A stretch of DNA of 64,000 nt from Allobosea sp. BK604 (GTDB lineage Bacteria; Pseudomonadota; Alphaproteobacteria; Rhizobiales; Beijerinckiaceae): assembly GCF_004341515.1 (NCBI RefSeq), contig NZ_SLZF01000003.1, positions 434,001-498,000 on the forward strand, in the 5' to 3' direction. Shown here piece by piece: positions 44,030 through 51,533 of this stretch (positions are counted from its first letter, which is position 1; each line of letters opens with the position of its first letter). The notes under the pieces were generated by a model that was given only the letters and a program-made list of their open reading frames with translations, was not told the DNA's origin and made no database searches. A program made the position numbers and the translations under genes.

Positions 44030-44575
44030 ACTGCTTCTCCCACCCGCCGAGCAGGTGCCATTCGACCGTCGGCGAGCATGAATTGCCGGCCGACAGGGCC
44101 GGCGCTGCTGCTTCGCGATGGAGTCAAAGAAGGCCGATCAACGCGTCACAAGCTTTCAAATCGATTGTGACGGCGAGCCAAGCTATCAGGCTTGGCAGCT
44201 GTCGGTCTTATAACTTTTTGTTGCTTGCGGCGGACTAGCTCGCCTCTCACGCATCGAGGCGGCATCCATGAGCGAAGCTTGCGGTTATCGATGCCTCACC
44301 GCTGAGTGCCCATGCCAGAACGCTGCGCGAACCAGACATCCGCCGGGGCAAGCTCCGTGAGGAAACTCACAGTCGCTACCTCGATCAAGTGGGATGGTGA
44401 CACCGGGTTGCTGCCCCAGATCAACGCATGGCGCGGCGCCGACGCAGGTCCGGCACCTTCCGTCAGCAGACGCGGACTGCATCGAAGAAGCGCTCGCGCT
44501 TTGCGAAGCAATTCTCGATCTGGGGTCCGCCCCCATTGGTCAAGCCCTCAAAACCCGGATCAAGGAGGGAGTTCG
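44030..44575. other. Gene-free interval
   Basis: These 546 bases hold no gene that can be supported with confidence. One frame near 44464-44575 reads ADADCIEEALALCEAILDLG and may be a fragment of a small protein, but it has no start context and runs out of sense into the next gene. The interval should include promoters for the epoxide hydrolase and for the 44576 gene. Confidence 0.5.
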
Positions 44576-44779
44576 ATGGCCGAGTCCAGAATGCCGAAGC
44601 CGATCCAGTTCGCTGGAATGTGCGCACTCCTCGCTGCCGCGATTTTCATCGCTACGCAGCACGCACCAGCCCCACACCAGTCGGCGGTGATGGCGACGAC
44701 GACACCGTCGATGTCGCCGCTCGAGATCATGATCCGAAACAACGAGCCGCTGCCGGTTGAAGTCTGGGATGCCTCCTGA
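44576..44779 (+). CDS. Small exported or membrane-anchored hypothetical protein
   Basis: This 67-residue protein has one hydrophobic helix (FAGMCALLAAAIFIATQ, about 13-29), then a short tail with SPLEIMIRNNEPLPVEVWDA. The tail pattern (SPLEIM...LPVE.W) recalls short conserved proteins of Hyphomicrobiales, from memory. An almost ideal ribosome site, AAGGAGG, lies seven bases before ATG 44576, which decides the start over longer frames. It is convergent with the flavin reductase gene. Function unknown. Confidence 0.65.
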   Translation: MAESRMPKPIQFAGMCALLAAAIFIATQHAPAPHQSAVMATTTPSMSPLEIMIRNNEPLPVEVWDAS

Positions 44780-44817
44780 AGGAGGCATCGGATCTCGCCT
44801 CTGCCAGGTACTGACCG

Positions 44818-45516
44818 CTACCGGCGGGCGTTCGCCAAGCCCGGGTTTCCGCGCCAGGCATCGACCGACATGGTCGGCAGGTCGAAATAGTCGCGCGTGG
44901 TCGCATAGCCGTGTCCGCCCATGCGCCCGATCGCGTCGAGGGCGCCGGGATCGACATAGTGCCTGTCGGCATCGACCGTATCGGCGCGGAAATGCGCGTA
45001 GACGACCTCGCCCAGAATGATCTCGCGCGAATTGCCGATGCCGAGCGTCGTGTGATGGCGGCATTCGAAGGCCGCCGGCGCCTGTCCGATCCAGGGACAG
45101 GGCACCTTGATGCCCGGCATCGCGGTCAGCCCCGCCTCGGCGAGCTCGTCCGCGCCCGGCTCGAACGGCACGGCGCAGATATTCATGCCCTCGAGCAGGG
45201 CGTCCGACACGATGTTGACGGTGAAGGCCAGCGTCTCCCGCACATTGCGGCCGGTATCCTTCTGACCGCCGGCCGGGCGATATTCGACGCCGAGCGCGAG
45301 GATCGCGGGATCGGCTGAAAGGCAGTTGAAGAAGGAGAAGGGCGCGGCGTTGACGATGCCTTGCGCGTCCACCGTCGTCACCAGCGCGATCGGTCGCGGC
45401 ACAACCGCCCCGATCAGCAGCTTGTAGCGCTCGCGCGGCGTCAGCGCCGCGAAATCGAAGGTGACGATGCCGGGTGCCTCCTGGCTCCCGCGGGGCAAGG
45501 CCGGTTGAGCGGTCAC
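44818..45516 (-). CDS. Flavin reductase-like FMN-binding split-barrel protein
   Basis: This 232-residue protein matches the flavin reductase/DIM6-NTAB family: YKLLIGAVVPRPIALVTTVD, NAAPFSFFNCLSADPAILAL, then KDTGRNVRETLAFTVNIV and ECRHHTTLGIGNSREIILGE. Members bind FMN and often supply reduced flavin to a two-component monooxygenase, which is not encoded here. The GTG start overlaps the GntR regulator stop (GTGA), so the two are coupled. Divergent to the importer operon that begins at 46471. Confidence 0.87.
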   Translation of the reverse strand: MTAQPALPRGSQEAPGIVTFDFAALTPRERYKLLIGAVVPRPIALVTTVDAQGIVNAAPFSFFNCLSADPAILALGVEYRPAGGQKDTGRNVRETLAFTVNIVSDALLEGMNICAVPFEPGADELAEAGLTAMPGIKVPCPWIGQAPAAFECRHHTTLGIGNSREIILGEVVYAHFRADTVDADRHYVDPGALDAIGRMGGHGYATTRDYFDLPTMSVDAWRGNPGLANARR

Positions 45517-46220
45517 GATGGGGTCAATCCTTCGCTGAGGGCATAGGGCGCGAGCACGTCGCGGATATCACGCTCGACGCGGGGGCTGAGCAGCGCGCGC
45601 GTCACGACCGAACGCAAATGATGGTCCATCAGATCGGTCGCCCGGGCGGCATCGCCCTGGCGCAGGGCTTCGATGAGCTGCCGGTGCTCGGAGACGGCGC
45701 ATTCTGAGGAATGCGGCCGGCCATAGATCGCCAGGATCAGCGAGCAGCGCGACGAGGATTCCTGCACATAGCGCAGCAACAGCGCATTGCCGGTCATCTC
45801 CGCAAGCTTGATGTGGAACTCGCCGGAGAGTCGGATCGATTCCGGCCCGTCCTGGCCATGGGCCTTTTCCTCGAGCAGGACATGGGCTTCCAGCTCGGCC
45901 GCCTGGGCGTTGGTGAGCCGGCCGGCCAGGGTCTCGGCCACCAGGCGCTCGAGGCCACGGCGCACGTCGAAGACGTCGCGCGCCTCCTCCAGCGTCGGAT
46001 AGGCGACCGAGGCGCCCTTGTTCGGCTTCAACTCGACCAGGCCTTCGATGGCGAGACGCCCGAAGGCCTCGCGCACCAGCGTGCGGCTGACGCCGAGCTG
46101 CTCGCCGATCGAGTCCTCCGGCAGCTTCATGCCGGGCTTCAGCGCCTGCTCGATGATGGCGCGCCGAAGCGCTCTGTATACCGATTGCGCGCGCAATCCG
46201 GGGGCACGTGATTCCGACAT
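45513..46220 (-). CDS. GntR-family transcriptional regulator, FCD subgroup
   Basis: This 235-residue regulator has an N-terminal winged helix (LRAQSVYRALRRAIIEQALK, then LGVSRTLVREAFGRLAIEGL) and a C-terminal FCD domain (FHIKLAEMTGNALLLRYV, HRQLIEALRQGDAARATDLM). ATG 46220 gives the usual family length; the open frame reaches 46364 through the promoter region. It diverges from the binding-protein operon at 46471, and three direct repeats in between are good operator candidates. It likely represses or activates that operon in response to a small acid. Confidence 0.9.
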   Translation of the reverse strand: MSESRAPGLRAQSVYRALRRAIIEQALKPGMKLPEDSIGEQLGVSRTLVREAFGRLAIEGLVELKPNKGASVAYPTLEEARDVFDVRRGLERLVAETLAGRLTNAQAAELEAHVLLEEKAHGQDGPESIRLSGEFHIKLAEMTGNALLLRYVQESSSRCSLILAIYGRPHSSECAVSEHRQLIEALRQGDAARATDLMDHHLRSVVTRALLSPRVERDIRDVLAPYALSEGLTPS

Positions 46221-46309
46221 GGTGGCCGTTCTTCGCGTTGATTCCGAGAGTTGGGACACGCTCGATGCCACGGGGAGGCGCTCCGCTCCAGTTTTTCTCT
46301 TGTGCTCAA

Positions 46310-46368
46310 TAATCGCATACAATACGATCCGATTATCGTATGCAAGATTGATTAGTAATCGCACACGA
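46310..46368 (+). promoter_or_regulatory. Three direct repeats at 23-base spacing, candidate GntR operator
   Basis: Thirteen-base sites begin at 46310 (TAATCGCATACAA), 46333 (TTATCGTATGCAA) and 46356 (TAATCGCACACGA), each exactly 23 bases apart. They match the first copy at 10 and 11 of 13 positions. Within them GCATAC and GTATGC form a further palindrome. They lie in the divergent promoter between the GntR gene and the importer operon. Confidence 0.65.
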
Positions 46369-46470
46369 AATGCCGCCTAAAGCATCATCCTGGCTAAAAT
46401 GGCGGCAGCGCGAGGGGCAGCGGGCCGGACGAGCGCAAAACGCGCCACGGCTCATCGAGAGGAGAATCCG

Positions 46471-48039
46471 ATGAAGAAGCATTGGCTACTGGCGGCCGTT
46501 GCGGCTTTCGCGCTCAGCGGCGCGGTCGAGGCGAAGACGCTGAAATGGGGCGCGGCGCGCGAGATCGCCTCACTCGATCCCTATTCCTTCGGCGAGACCT
46601 TCACGCTCGCCGTGCTGAACCATGTCTATGAGGGATTGGTGCGCTATACCGGCGATCTCAAGATCGAGCCGGCGCTGGCCGAGTCCTGGGAGACTGTGTC
46701 GCCGACCGTCTGGCGCTTCAAGCTGCGCCAGGGCGTCAAGTTCCACAACGGCAACCCGTTCACGGCCGATGACGTCATCGCCTCGCTGGCGCGGGTGACG
46801 CATGAGTCCTCGCCGCTCAAGGGCAACCTGCCGGCCTATAAGAGCTCGAAGAAGATCGACGACTACACGGTCGAGATCGAGGTCAACGGCCCCTACCCGC
46901 TGCTGCTGAACGACCTGACCAACATCTACATCTTCGACAAGGAATGGATGGAGGCGAACAACGCCTCGCTGCCGACCGATGCCGGCAAGGGCGTCGAGGG
47001 CTATGCCACCAACAATGCCAACGGCACCGGCCCGTTCAAGGTCGAGAGCCGCCGCGCCGATTCGAAGACCGTCTTCGTCAAGAATGAGAGCTGGTGGGAC
47101 AAGCCGCAGCATAATATCGACCGGATCGAATTCACGCCGATCACCTCGGCCTCGACCCGCGTCGCAGCGCTGCTCTCCGGTGAGATCGACTTCACCAATG
47201 TCGCGCCGCTGCAGGATCTGCCGCGGCTCTCGGCCTCGCCCGACGTCAAGGTGCTGCAGACCAACGAGCTGCGCACGGTGATCTTCGCCTTCAACCTGAA
47301 GGATGCGCTGGTCGAAAGCGACGTCAAGGACAAGAACCCGCTCAAGGACAAGCGCGTGCGCGAGGCGCTCTACCGGGCGATCGACATCGACGCGGTGCAG
47401 AAGCGCGCCATGCGCGGCCTCTCGCGCAATACCGGCGCGATCGTCGCTCCCGCCATTCCCGGTTATGTGCCGAAGATGGACGAGCGGCTGCCCTTCGACC
47501 TCAATGGCGCCAAGAAGCTGCTGGCCGATGCCGGCTATCCCAACGGCTTCTCCTTCCTGATGAACTGCAACACCGACTCGCTGGTCAACGAGGAGGAGTT
47601 CTGCCAGGCGGTCGCCTCGATGTGGTCGCGCGCCGGCCTCAAGCCCAATCTCAACATGGCGCCGCGCAGCCAGCAGACGCCGAAGCGCGTCAAGGGCGAG
47701 TTCGACGTCATCTCCTTCGGCTGGGCCAACGAGCCGATGATCGACGCCTATTCGATCCTGGTGCAGGTGATGCGCTCGAAGAGCGGCACCGGCGGCGTCT
47801 TCAACTGGGGCAATTGGGGCGATCCGCGCATCGACGCACTGACCGACAAGGCCGGCGTCGAGCTCGATAACGCCAAGCGCATCCCGATGATGACGGAGGC
47901 GCTGATGATCGCCAAGAACGAGCACCTCTTCATCCCGATGCACCAGCAGCCGATGGCCTGGGCCATGGGCAAGGCGGTGGAAGCGACCGTCCAGGCCTCG
48001 GACAACAAGCCGCGGCTCTGGCTGACCAGGATGAAGTGA
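46471..48039 (+). CDS. ABC importer substrate-binding protein, family 5 (DppA type)
   Basis: This 522-residue periplasmic protein starts with a Sec signal (MKKHWLLAAVAAFALSGAVE, cut at EAK|TLKW). Family 5 motifs include LRQGVKFHNGNPFTADDVIA, TGPFKVESRRADSKTVF and YPNGFSFLMNC. GAGAGGAG precedes ATG 46471 and fixes the start; the open frame from 46399 lacks a signal. It heads an eight-gene operon of permeases, hydrolases, ATPases and a racemase-like gene. A palindromic repeat follows it, which may stabilise its message. Confidence 0.93.
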   Translation: MKKHWLLAAVAAFALSGAVEAKTLKWGAAREIASLDPYSFGETFTLAVLNHVYEGLVRYTGDLKIEPALAESWETVSPTVWRFKLRQGVKFHNGNPFTADDVIASLARVTHESSPLKGNLPAYKSSKKIDDYTVEIEVNGPYPLLLNDLTNIYIFDKEWMEANNASLPTDAGKGVEGYATNNANGTGPFKVESRRADSKTVFVKNESWWDKPQHNIDRIEFTPITSASTRVAALLSGEIDFTNVAPLQDLPRLSASPDVKVLQTNELRTVIFAFNLKDALVESDVKDKNPLKDKRVREALYRAIDIDAVQKRAMRGLSRNTGAIVAPAIPGYVPKMDERLPFDLNGAKKLLADAGYPNGFSFLMNCNTDSLVNEEEFCQAVASMWSRAGLKPNLNMAPRSQQTPKRVKGEFDVISFGWANEPMIDAYSILVQVMRSKSGTGGVFNWGNWGDPRIDALTDKAGVELDNAKRIPMMTEALMIAKNEHLFIPMHQQPMAWAMGKAVEATVQASDNKPRLWLTRMK

Positions 48040-48061
48040 GAGGCTCGCCCTCGAACCGGCG

Positions 48062-48154
48062 CGTCATTCTCGGGCGAAGCGAAGCCCGGACCCGAGAATC
48101 TCGCGACGGAAGGGCGCTGGTGTCCGAGATGCTCGGGCCGAGCCCGAGCATGAC
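48062..48154. repeat. Nested palindromic repeat in operon
   Basis: The element begins CGTCATTCTCGGGC and ends GCTCGGGCCGAGCCCGAGCATGACG-type arms, enclosing two hairpins. Its CGTCAT...ATGACG ends match those at 6301 and 8196. It lies between the binding protein and permease genes, a usual place for message-stabilising hairpins. Confidence 0.8.
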
Positions 48155-48193
48155 GAGCCTGCAATAACCGCCAACTTCGGAGCTTGCGACCCG

Positions 48194-49186
48194 ATGCCGG
48201 CCTTCCTGTTCAAGCGATTGCTCAACGCGGCCGGCGTCATGCTCGCCGTCGCCTTCCTCGCCTTCCTGATCTTCCGCTTCGTCGGCGACCCCGTCGAGCT
48301 GATGCTGAACGAGCAGGCGAGCCAGGCGCAGCGCGACGAGCTCAGGGCCCGGCTCGGCCTCGACAAGGGCTTCGCGCTGCAATTCGCCACCTTTGTCGGC
48401 AATGCGCTGCATGGCGATTTCGGCATTTCCTTCCGCAACCAGCAGGATGTCTTCACGCTGATCGCCGAGCGTTTCCCGGCGACCTTCGAGCTCGTGCTGG
48501 TCGCGACTGTCCTGTCGCTGGCGGTCGGCATTCCGCTCGGCGTCTACACTGCGATCCGGCGCGACAGCCTGCCGGCCAAGGCGCTCCAGTTTCTCTCCGT
48601 GCTCGGCGTCTCCCTGCCGAGCTTCGCCGTCGGTATCCTGCTCATCCTGCTGTTCTCGGTGACGCTGCAATGGCTGCCGGCCTTCGGCCGCGGCGAAGTC
48701 GTGCAGATCGGCTGGTGGAGCACCGGCTTCCTGACGCCATCCGGCCGGCGCGCTCTGATCCTGCCCGGCATCACGCTCTCGCTGTTCCAGATCACGCTGG
48801 TGATGCGGCTGGTGCGGGCCGAGATGCTGGAGACGATGCGGACCGACTTCATCCGCTTCGCCCGCGCCCGCGGCCTCAAACTGCGCGCCATCCATTTCCG
48901 CCACGCGCTACGCAATTGCCTGATGCCGGTCATCACCGTGACCGGCCTGCAGATCGGCAACCTGATCGCCTTCGCGCTCGTGACCGAGACCGTGTTCCAA
49001 TGGCCGGGCATGGGCCTGCTCTTCGTCCAGGCGGTGACCTTCGTCGATATCCCGGTGATGGCGGCCTATCTGATCGTCGCCTCCTTCATCTTCGTCTCGC
49101 TCAACACGCTGGTCGACCTGGCCTATGCCTTCGTCGATCCGCGCCTGCGCGACGACGCCATCTCGGGGGCGGCCAATGCGCACTGA
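48194..49186 (+). CDS. Dipeptide-type ABC permease (DppB)
   Basis: This 330-residue permease has about six membrane helices, with an N-terminal helix (VMLAVAFLAFLIFRFVGDPV), the segment VSLPSFAVGILLILLFSVTL, and an EAA loop FIRFARARGLKLRAIHFRHA near residue 215. DppB-type features include DPVELMLNEQASQAQRDELR after the first helix. It overlaps the DppC-like start by 11 bases. Confidence 0.93.
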   Translation: MPAFLFKRLLNAAGVMLAVAFLAFLIFRFVGDPVELMLNEQASQAQRDELRARLGLDKGFALQFATFVGNALHGDFGISFRNQQDVFTLIAERFPATFELVLVATVLSLAVGIPLGVYTAIRRDSLPAKALQFLSVLGVSLPSFAVGILLILLFSVTLQWLPAFGRGEVVQIGWWSTGFLTPSGRRALILPGITLSLFQITLVMRLVRAEMLETMRTDFIRFARARGLKLRAIHFRHALRNCLMPVITVTGLQIGNLIAFALVTETVFQWPGMGLLFVQAVTFVDIPVMAAYLIVASFIFVSLNTLVDLAYAFVDPRLRDDAISGAANAH

Positions 49187-50108
49187 CGCTGCAAAGCCCG
49201 GCCGTCTGCGCCGCTTCCTCGACAGCGATATTGGCTGGAGCTTCCGGCGCACGCCGGCCGCCTGGATCTCGGCGCTGGTGCTCGTGCTGCTCGTCGCCAC
49301 GGCCTTCCTGGCGCCGCTGATCGCGCCGCAGAACCCCTATGACCTCAGCCAGATCTTCATCGACAAGGCCGAGATCCCGCCGATCTGGAGCGCCGATGGC
49401 GAATGGCCCTTCCTGCTCGGCACCGACCCGCAGGGGCGCGACGTGCTCTCTGCGATCCTCTACGGCACGCGCATCTCGCTGATCATCGGCTTCGCCAGCG
49501 TCGTCGTCTCGATGACGATCGGCGTCACCATCGGCCTCGTCGCCGGCTTCCATGGCGGGCGCATCGACAACCTGCTGATGCGGCTGGGCGACACCGTGCT
49601 CTCGATCCCGACGCTGCTGATGGCGATCCTGGTCAGCGCGATCTTTCGCGAGCTCCTGCCGCCGGCCCTGCGCGAGCCTTTCGCGGCCCTCGTGCTGGTG
49701 CTTTCCATCTCGCTGACCAACTGGGTGCAATATGCCCGCACCGTGCGCGCCTCGACCATGGTCGAGCGGCGCAAGGAATACGTGCTGGCCGCGCGCATCA
49801 TCAAGGTCGCGCCGTCGCGGATCATGCGCCGGCACATCCTTCCGAACACCCTGACTCCGGTCATGGTCGCGGCCACGCTCAATCTCGGCCTCGCCATCCT
49901 GTCCGAAGCGACGCTCTCCTTCCTGGGCGTCGGCATGCCGATCACGCAGCCCTCGCTCGGCACCTTGATCCGCATCGGCAACCAGTACCTGTTCTCCGGC
50001 TCCTGGTGGCTGGTCGTCTTCCCGTCGCTGCAGCTCGGCCTGATCGTCTTGAGCGTCAATCTGCTCGGCGACTGGCTGCGCGACGCGCTCAACCCGAAAC
50101 TGAGGTGA
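49176..50108 (+). CDS. Dipeptide-type ABC permease (DppC)
   Basis: This 310-residue permease has a first helix at about 29-50 (AWISALVLVLLVATAFLAPL), the DppC motif LGTDPQGRDVLSAILYGTRI near 90 and the EAA loop VLAARIIKVAPSRIMRRHIL near 205. ATG 49176 lies within the tail of the DppB-like gene; the open frame begins earlier at 49125. The next gene in the operon is an amidohydrolase after a palindromic repeat. Confidence 0.92.
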   Translation: MRTDAAKPGRLRRFLDSDIGWSFRRTPAAWISALVLVLLVATAFLAPLIAPQNPYDLSQIFIDKAEIPPIWSADGEWPFLLGTDPQGRDVLSAILYGTRISLIIGFASVVVSMTIGVTIGLVAGFHGGRIDNLLMRLGDTVLSIPTLLMAILVSAIFRELLPPALREPFAALVLVLSISLTNWVQYARTVRASTMVERRKEYVLAARIIKVAPSRIMRRHILPNTLTPVMVAATLNLGLAILSEATLSFLGVGMPITQPSLGTLIRIGNQYLFSGSWWLVVFPSLQLGLIVLSVNLLGDWLRDALNPKLR

Positions 50109-50143
50109 TGGGGATGCGGCATGACGTGCGCACGCCGGCTTTC

Positions 50144-50287
50144 CCTTCTCTCCCTGCGGGAGAAGGTGGCCCGAAGGGCCGGATGAGGGGTCGCGCCGCC
50201 CTGAATCACTCTCGCGAGGTGCGGCGTCGCCAGCGATCGATGTCGCGCGCCCACTCACCCCAACCCTCTCCCGCAAGGGGAGAGGGG
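50144..50287. repeat. Dispersed palindromic repeat with three stems
   Basis: Stems CTTCTCTCCCTGCGGGAGAAG, GGCCCGAAGGGCC and CCTCTCCCGCAAGGGGAGAG bracket a less structured centre. This layout is common between genes in Hyphomicrobiales (recall only). It fills most of the 225-base gap between the DppC-like permease and the cytosine deaminase-like gene. Confidence 0.75.
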
Positions 50288-50333
50288 GCAGGTCACGCCT
50301 GACAAAACGAACGACCAAAAGGAAACGCCTGCA

Positions 50334-51533
50334 ATGACCGCCTCCCTTCTTCTGCGCAATGTCCGCCCCTATGCCGGAGCGACCATCGACATCCTGATCG
50401 AGGGCGGCCGCATCACCCGCATGGCGCCGGATATCCAGGCGCCCGCCGGCATCACCGTCGAGGAAGGCCGCGGCGAGATCGCGCTCCCCGGCCTGGTCGA
50501 GGCGCATACCCATCTCGACAAGAGCCTCTGGGGCCAACCCTGGTACGTCAACGAGGTCGGCCCCCGGCTGCTCGACAAGATCGACAACGAGCGCGAGAAC
50601 AAGAAGCGCCTGGATATCGATCCCGCACGCCAGTCGGCGCGGCAGAGCATCCAGTCCTCGCTGATGGGCTCGACCCATATCCGCAGCCATGTCGACGTCG
50701 ACACCGAGCACGGCATGTGGGGCATAGAGGGAGTGATGCGCACCCGCGACGGCTACCGCGACATCGTCGACATCGAGCTCGTCGCCTTCCCGCAATCGGG
50801 CTTGCTGCGCCGGCCGGGCACGCTGGAACTGATGGACGAGGCGATGAAGCTCGGCGCCGAGATCGTCGGCGGGCTCGATCCCTGCACGATCGACCGCGAT
50901 CCGAAGGGTCATCTCGACGCCGTCTTCGAGCTTTGCCAGCGCTACGGCAAGCCGCTCGATATCCATCTGCACGAGCCCGGCGAGGTTGGCGCCTTCTCGA
51001 TGGACATGATCATCGAGCGCACCCGCGCCCTCGGCATGAAGGGCAAGGTCACGATCAGCCATGCCTTCTGCCTGGGCACGCCGGACCCGGCGCTGATCGA
51101 CCCGCTGATCGAGCAGCTCGCCGAGCTTGATATCGCGATCATGACCACGGCGCCGGCGAGCCGGCCCGCTCCGCCGGTGAAGAAGCTGCTCGCCGCCGGC
51201 ATCCGGGTCTGCTCGGGCTCGGACGGCATCCGCGACACCTGGGGGCCCTATGGCAATGCCGACATGCTGGAGCGCGCCATGTTCGTCGGCCTGCGCAACA
51301 ATTTGCGCCGCGACGACGAGCTGCGTCTGGCGCTCGACGTCTGCACCACCGAGGGTGCCAAGGTGATGGATCTCGCCGGGTACGGGCTTGGCGAGGGCTG
51401 CGTCGGCGACCTTGTGCTGCTGCCAGGCGAGACGGTGGCGGAGGCGATCGTGACGCGCTCGCCCAAGCGCCGCGTGGTGAAGCGCGGCAAACTCGTCGCC
51501 CGCGACGGCGTCTCGATCAGGACTGCGCCGTGA
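50334..51533 (+). CDS. Amidohydrolase, cytosine deaminase (CodA)-like
   Basis: This 399-residue cytoplasmic amidohydrolase has metal motif EAHTHLDKSLWG near residue 57-68, DIHLHEPGEVGAFSMDM near 212, SHAFCLG near 240 and SGSDGIRDTWGPYGNADMLE near 290, which follow the CodA layout. CodA normally has HCDE where this reads HLHE, so specificity probably differs from cytosine. The family deaminates or hydrolyses N-heterocycles. It is directly linked to the importer and coupled to the second amidohydrolase by GTGA. Confidence 0.87.
   Translation: MTASLLLRNVRPYAGATIDILIEGGRITRMAPDIQAPAGITVEEGRGEIALPGLVEAHTHLDKSLWGQPWYVNEVGPRLLDKIDNERENKKRLDIDPARQSARQSIQSSLMGSTHIRSHVDVDTEHGMWGIEGVMRTRDGYRDIVDIELVAFPQSGLLRRPGTLELMDEAMKLGAEIVGGLDPCTIDRDPKGHLDAVFELCQRYGKPLDIHLHEPGEVGAFSMDMIIERTRALGMKGKVTISHAFCLGTPDPALIDPLIEQLAELDIAIMTTAPASRPAPPVKKLLAAGIRVCSGSDGIRDTWGPYGNADMLERAMFVGLRNNLRRDDELRLALDVCTTEGAKVMDLAGYGLGEGCVGDLVLLPGETVAEAIVTRSPKRRVVKRGKLVARDGVSIRTAP

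Noticed and set aside
44394..44690. Plus-strand frame with ADADCIEEALALCEAILDLG
   Set aside because: A short helical stretch looks protein-like, but the frame lacks a ribosome site and turns into shadow of the 44576 gene. It could be a remnant, but evidence is too thin.
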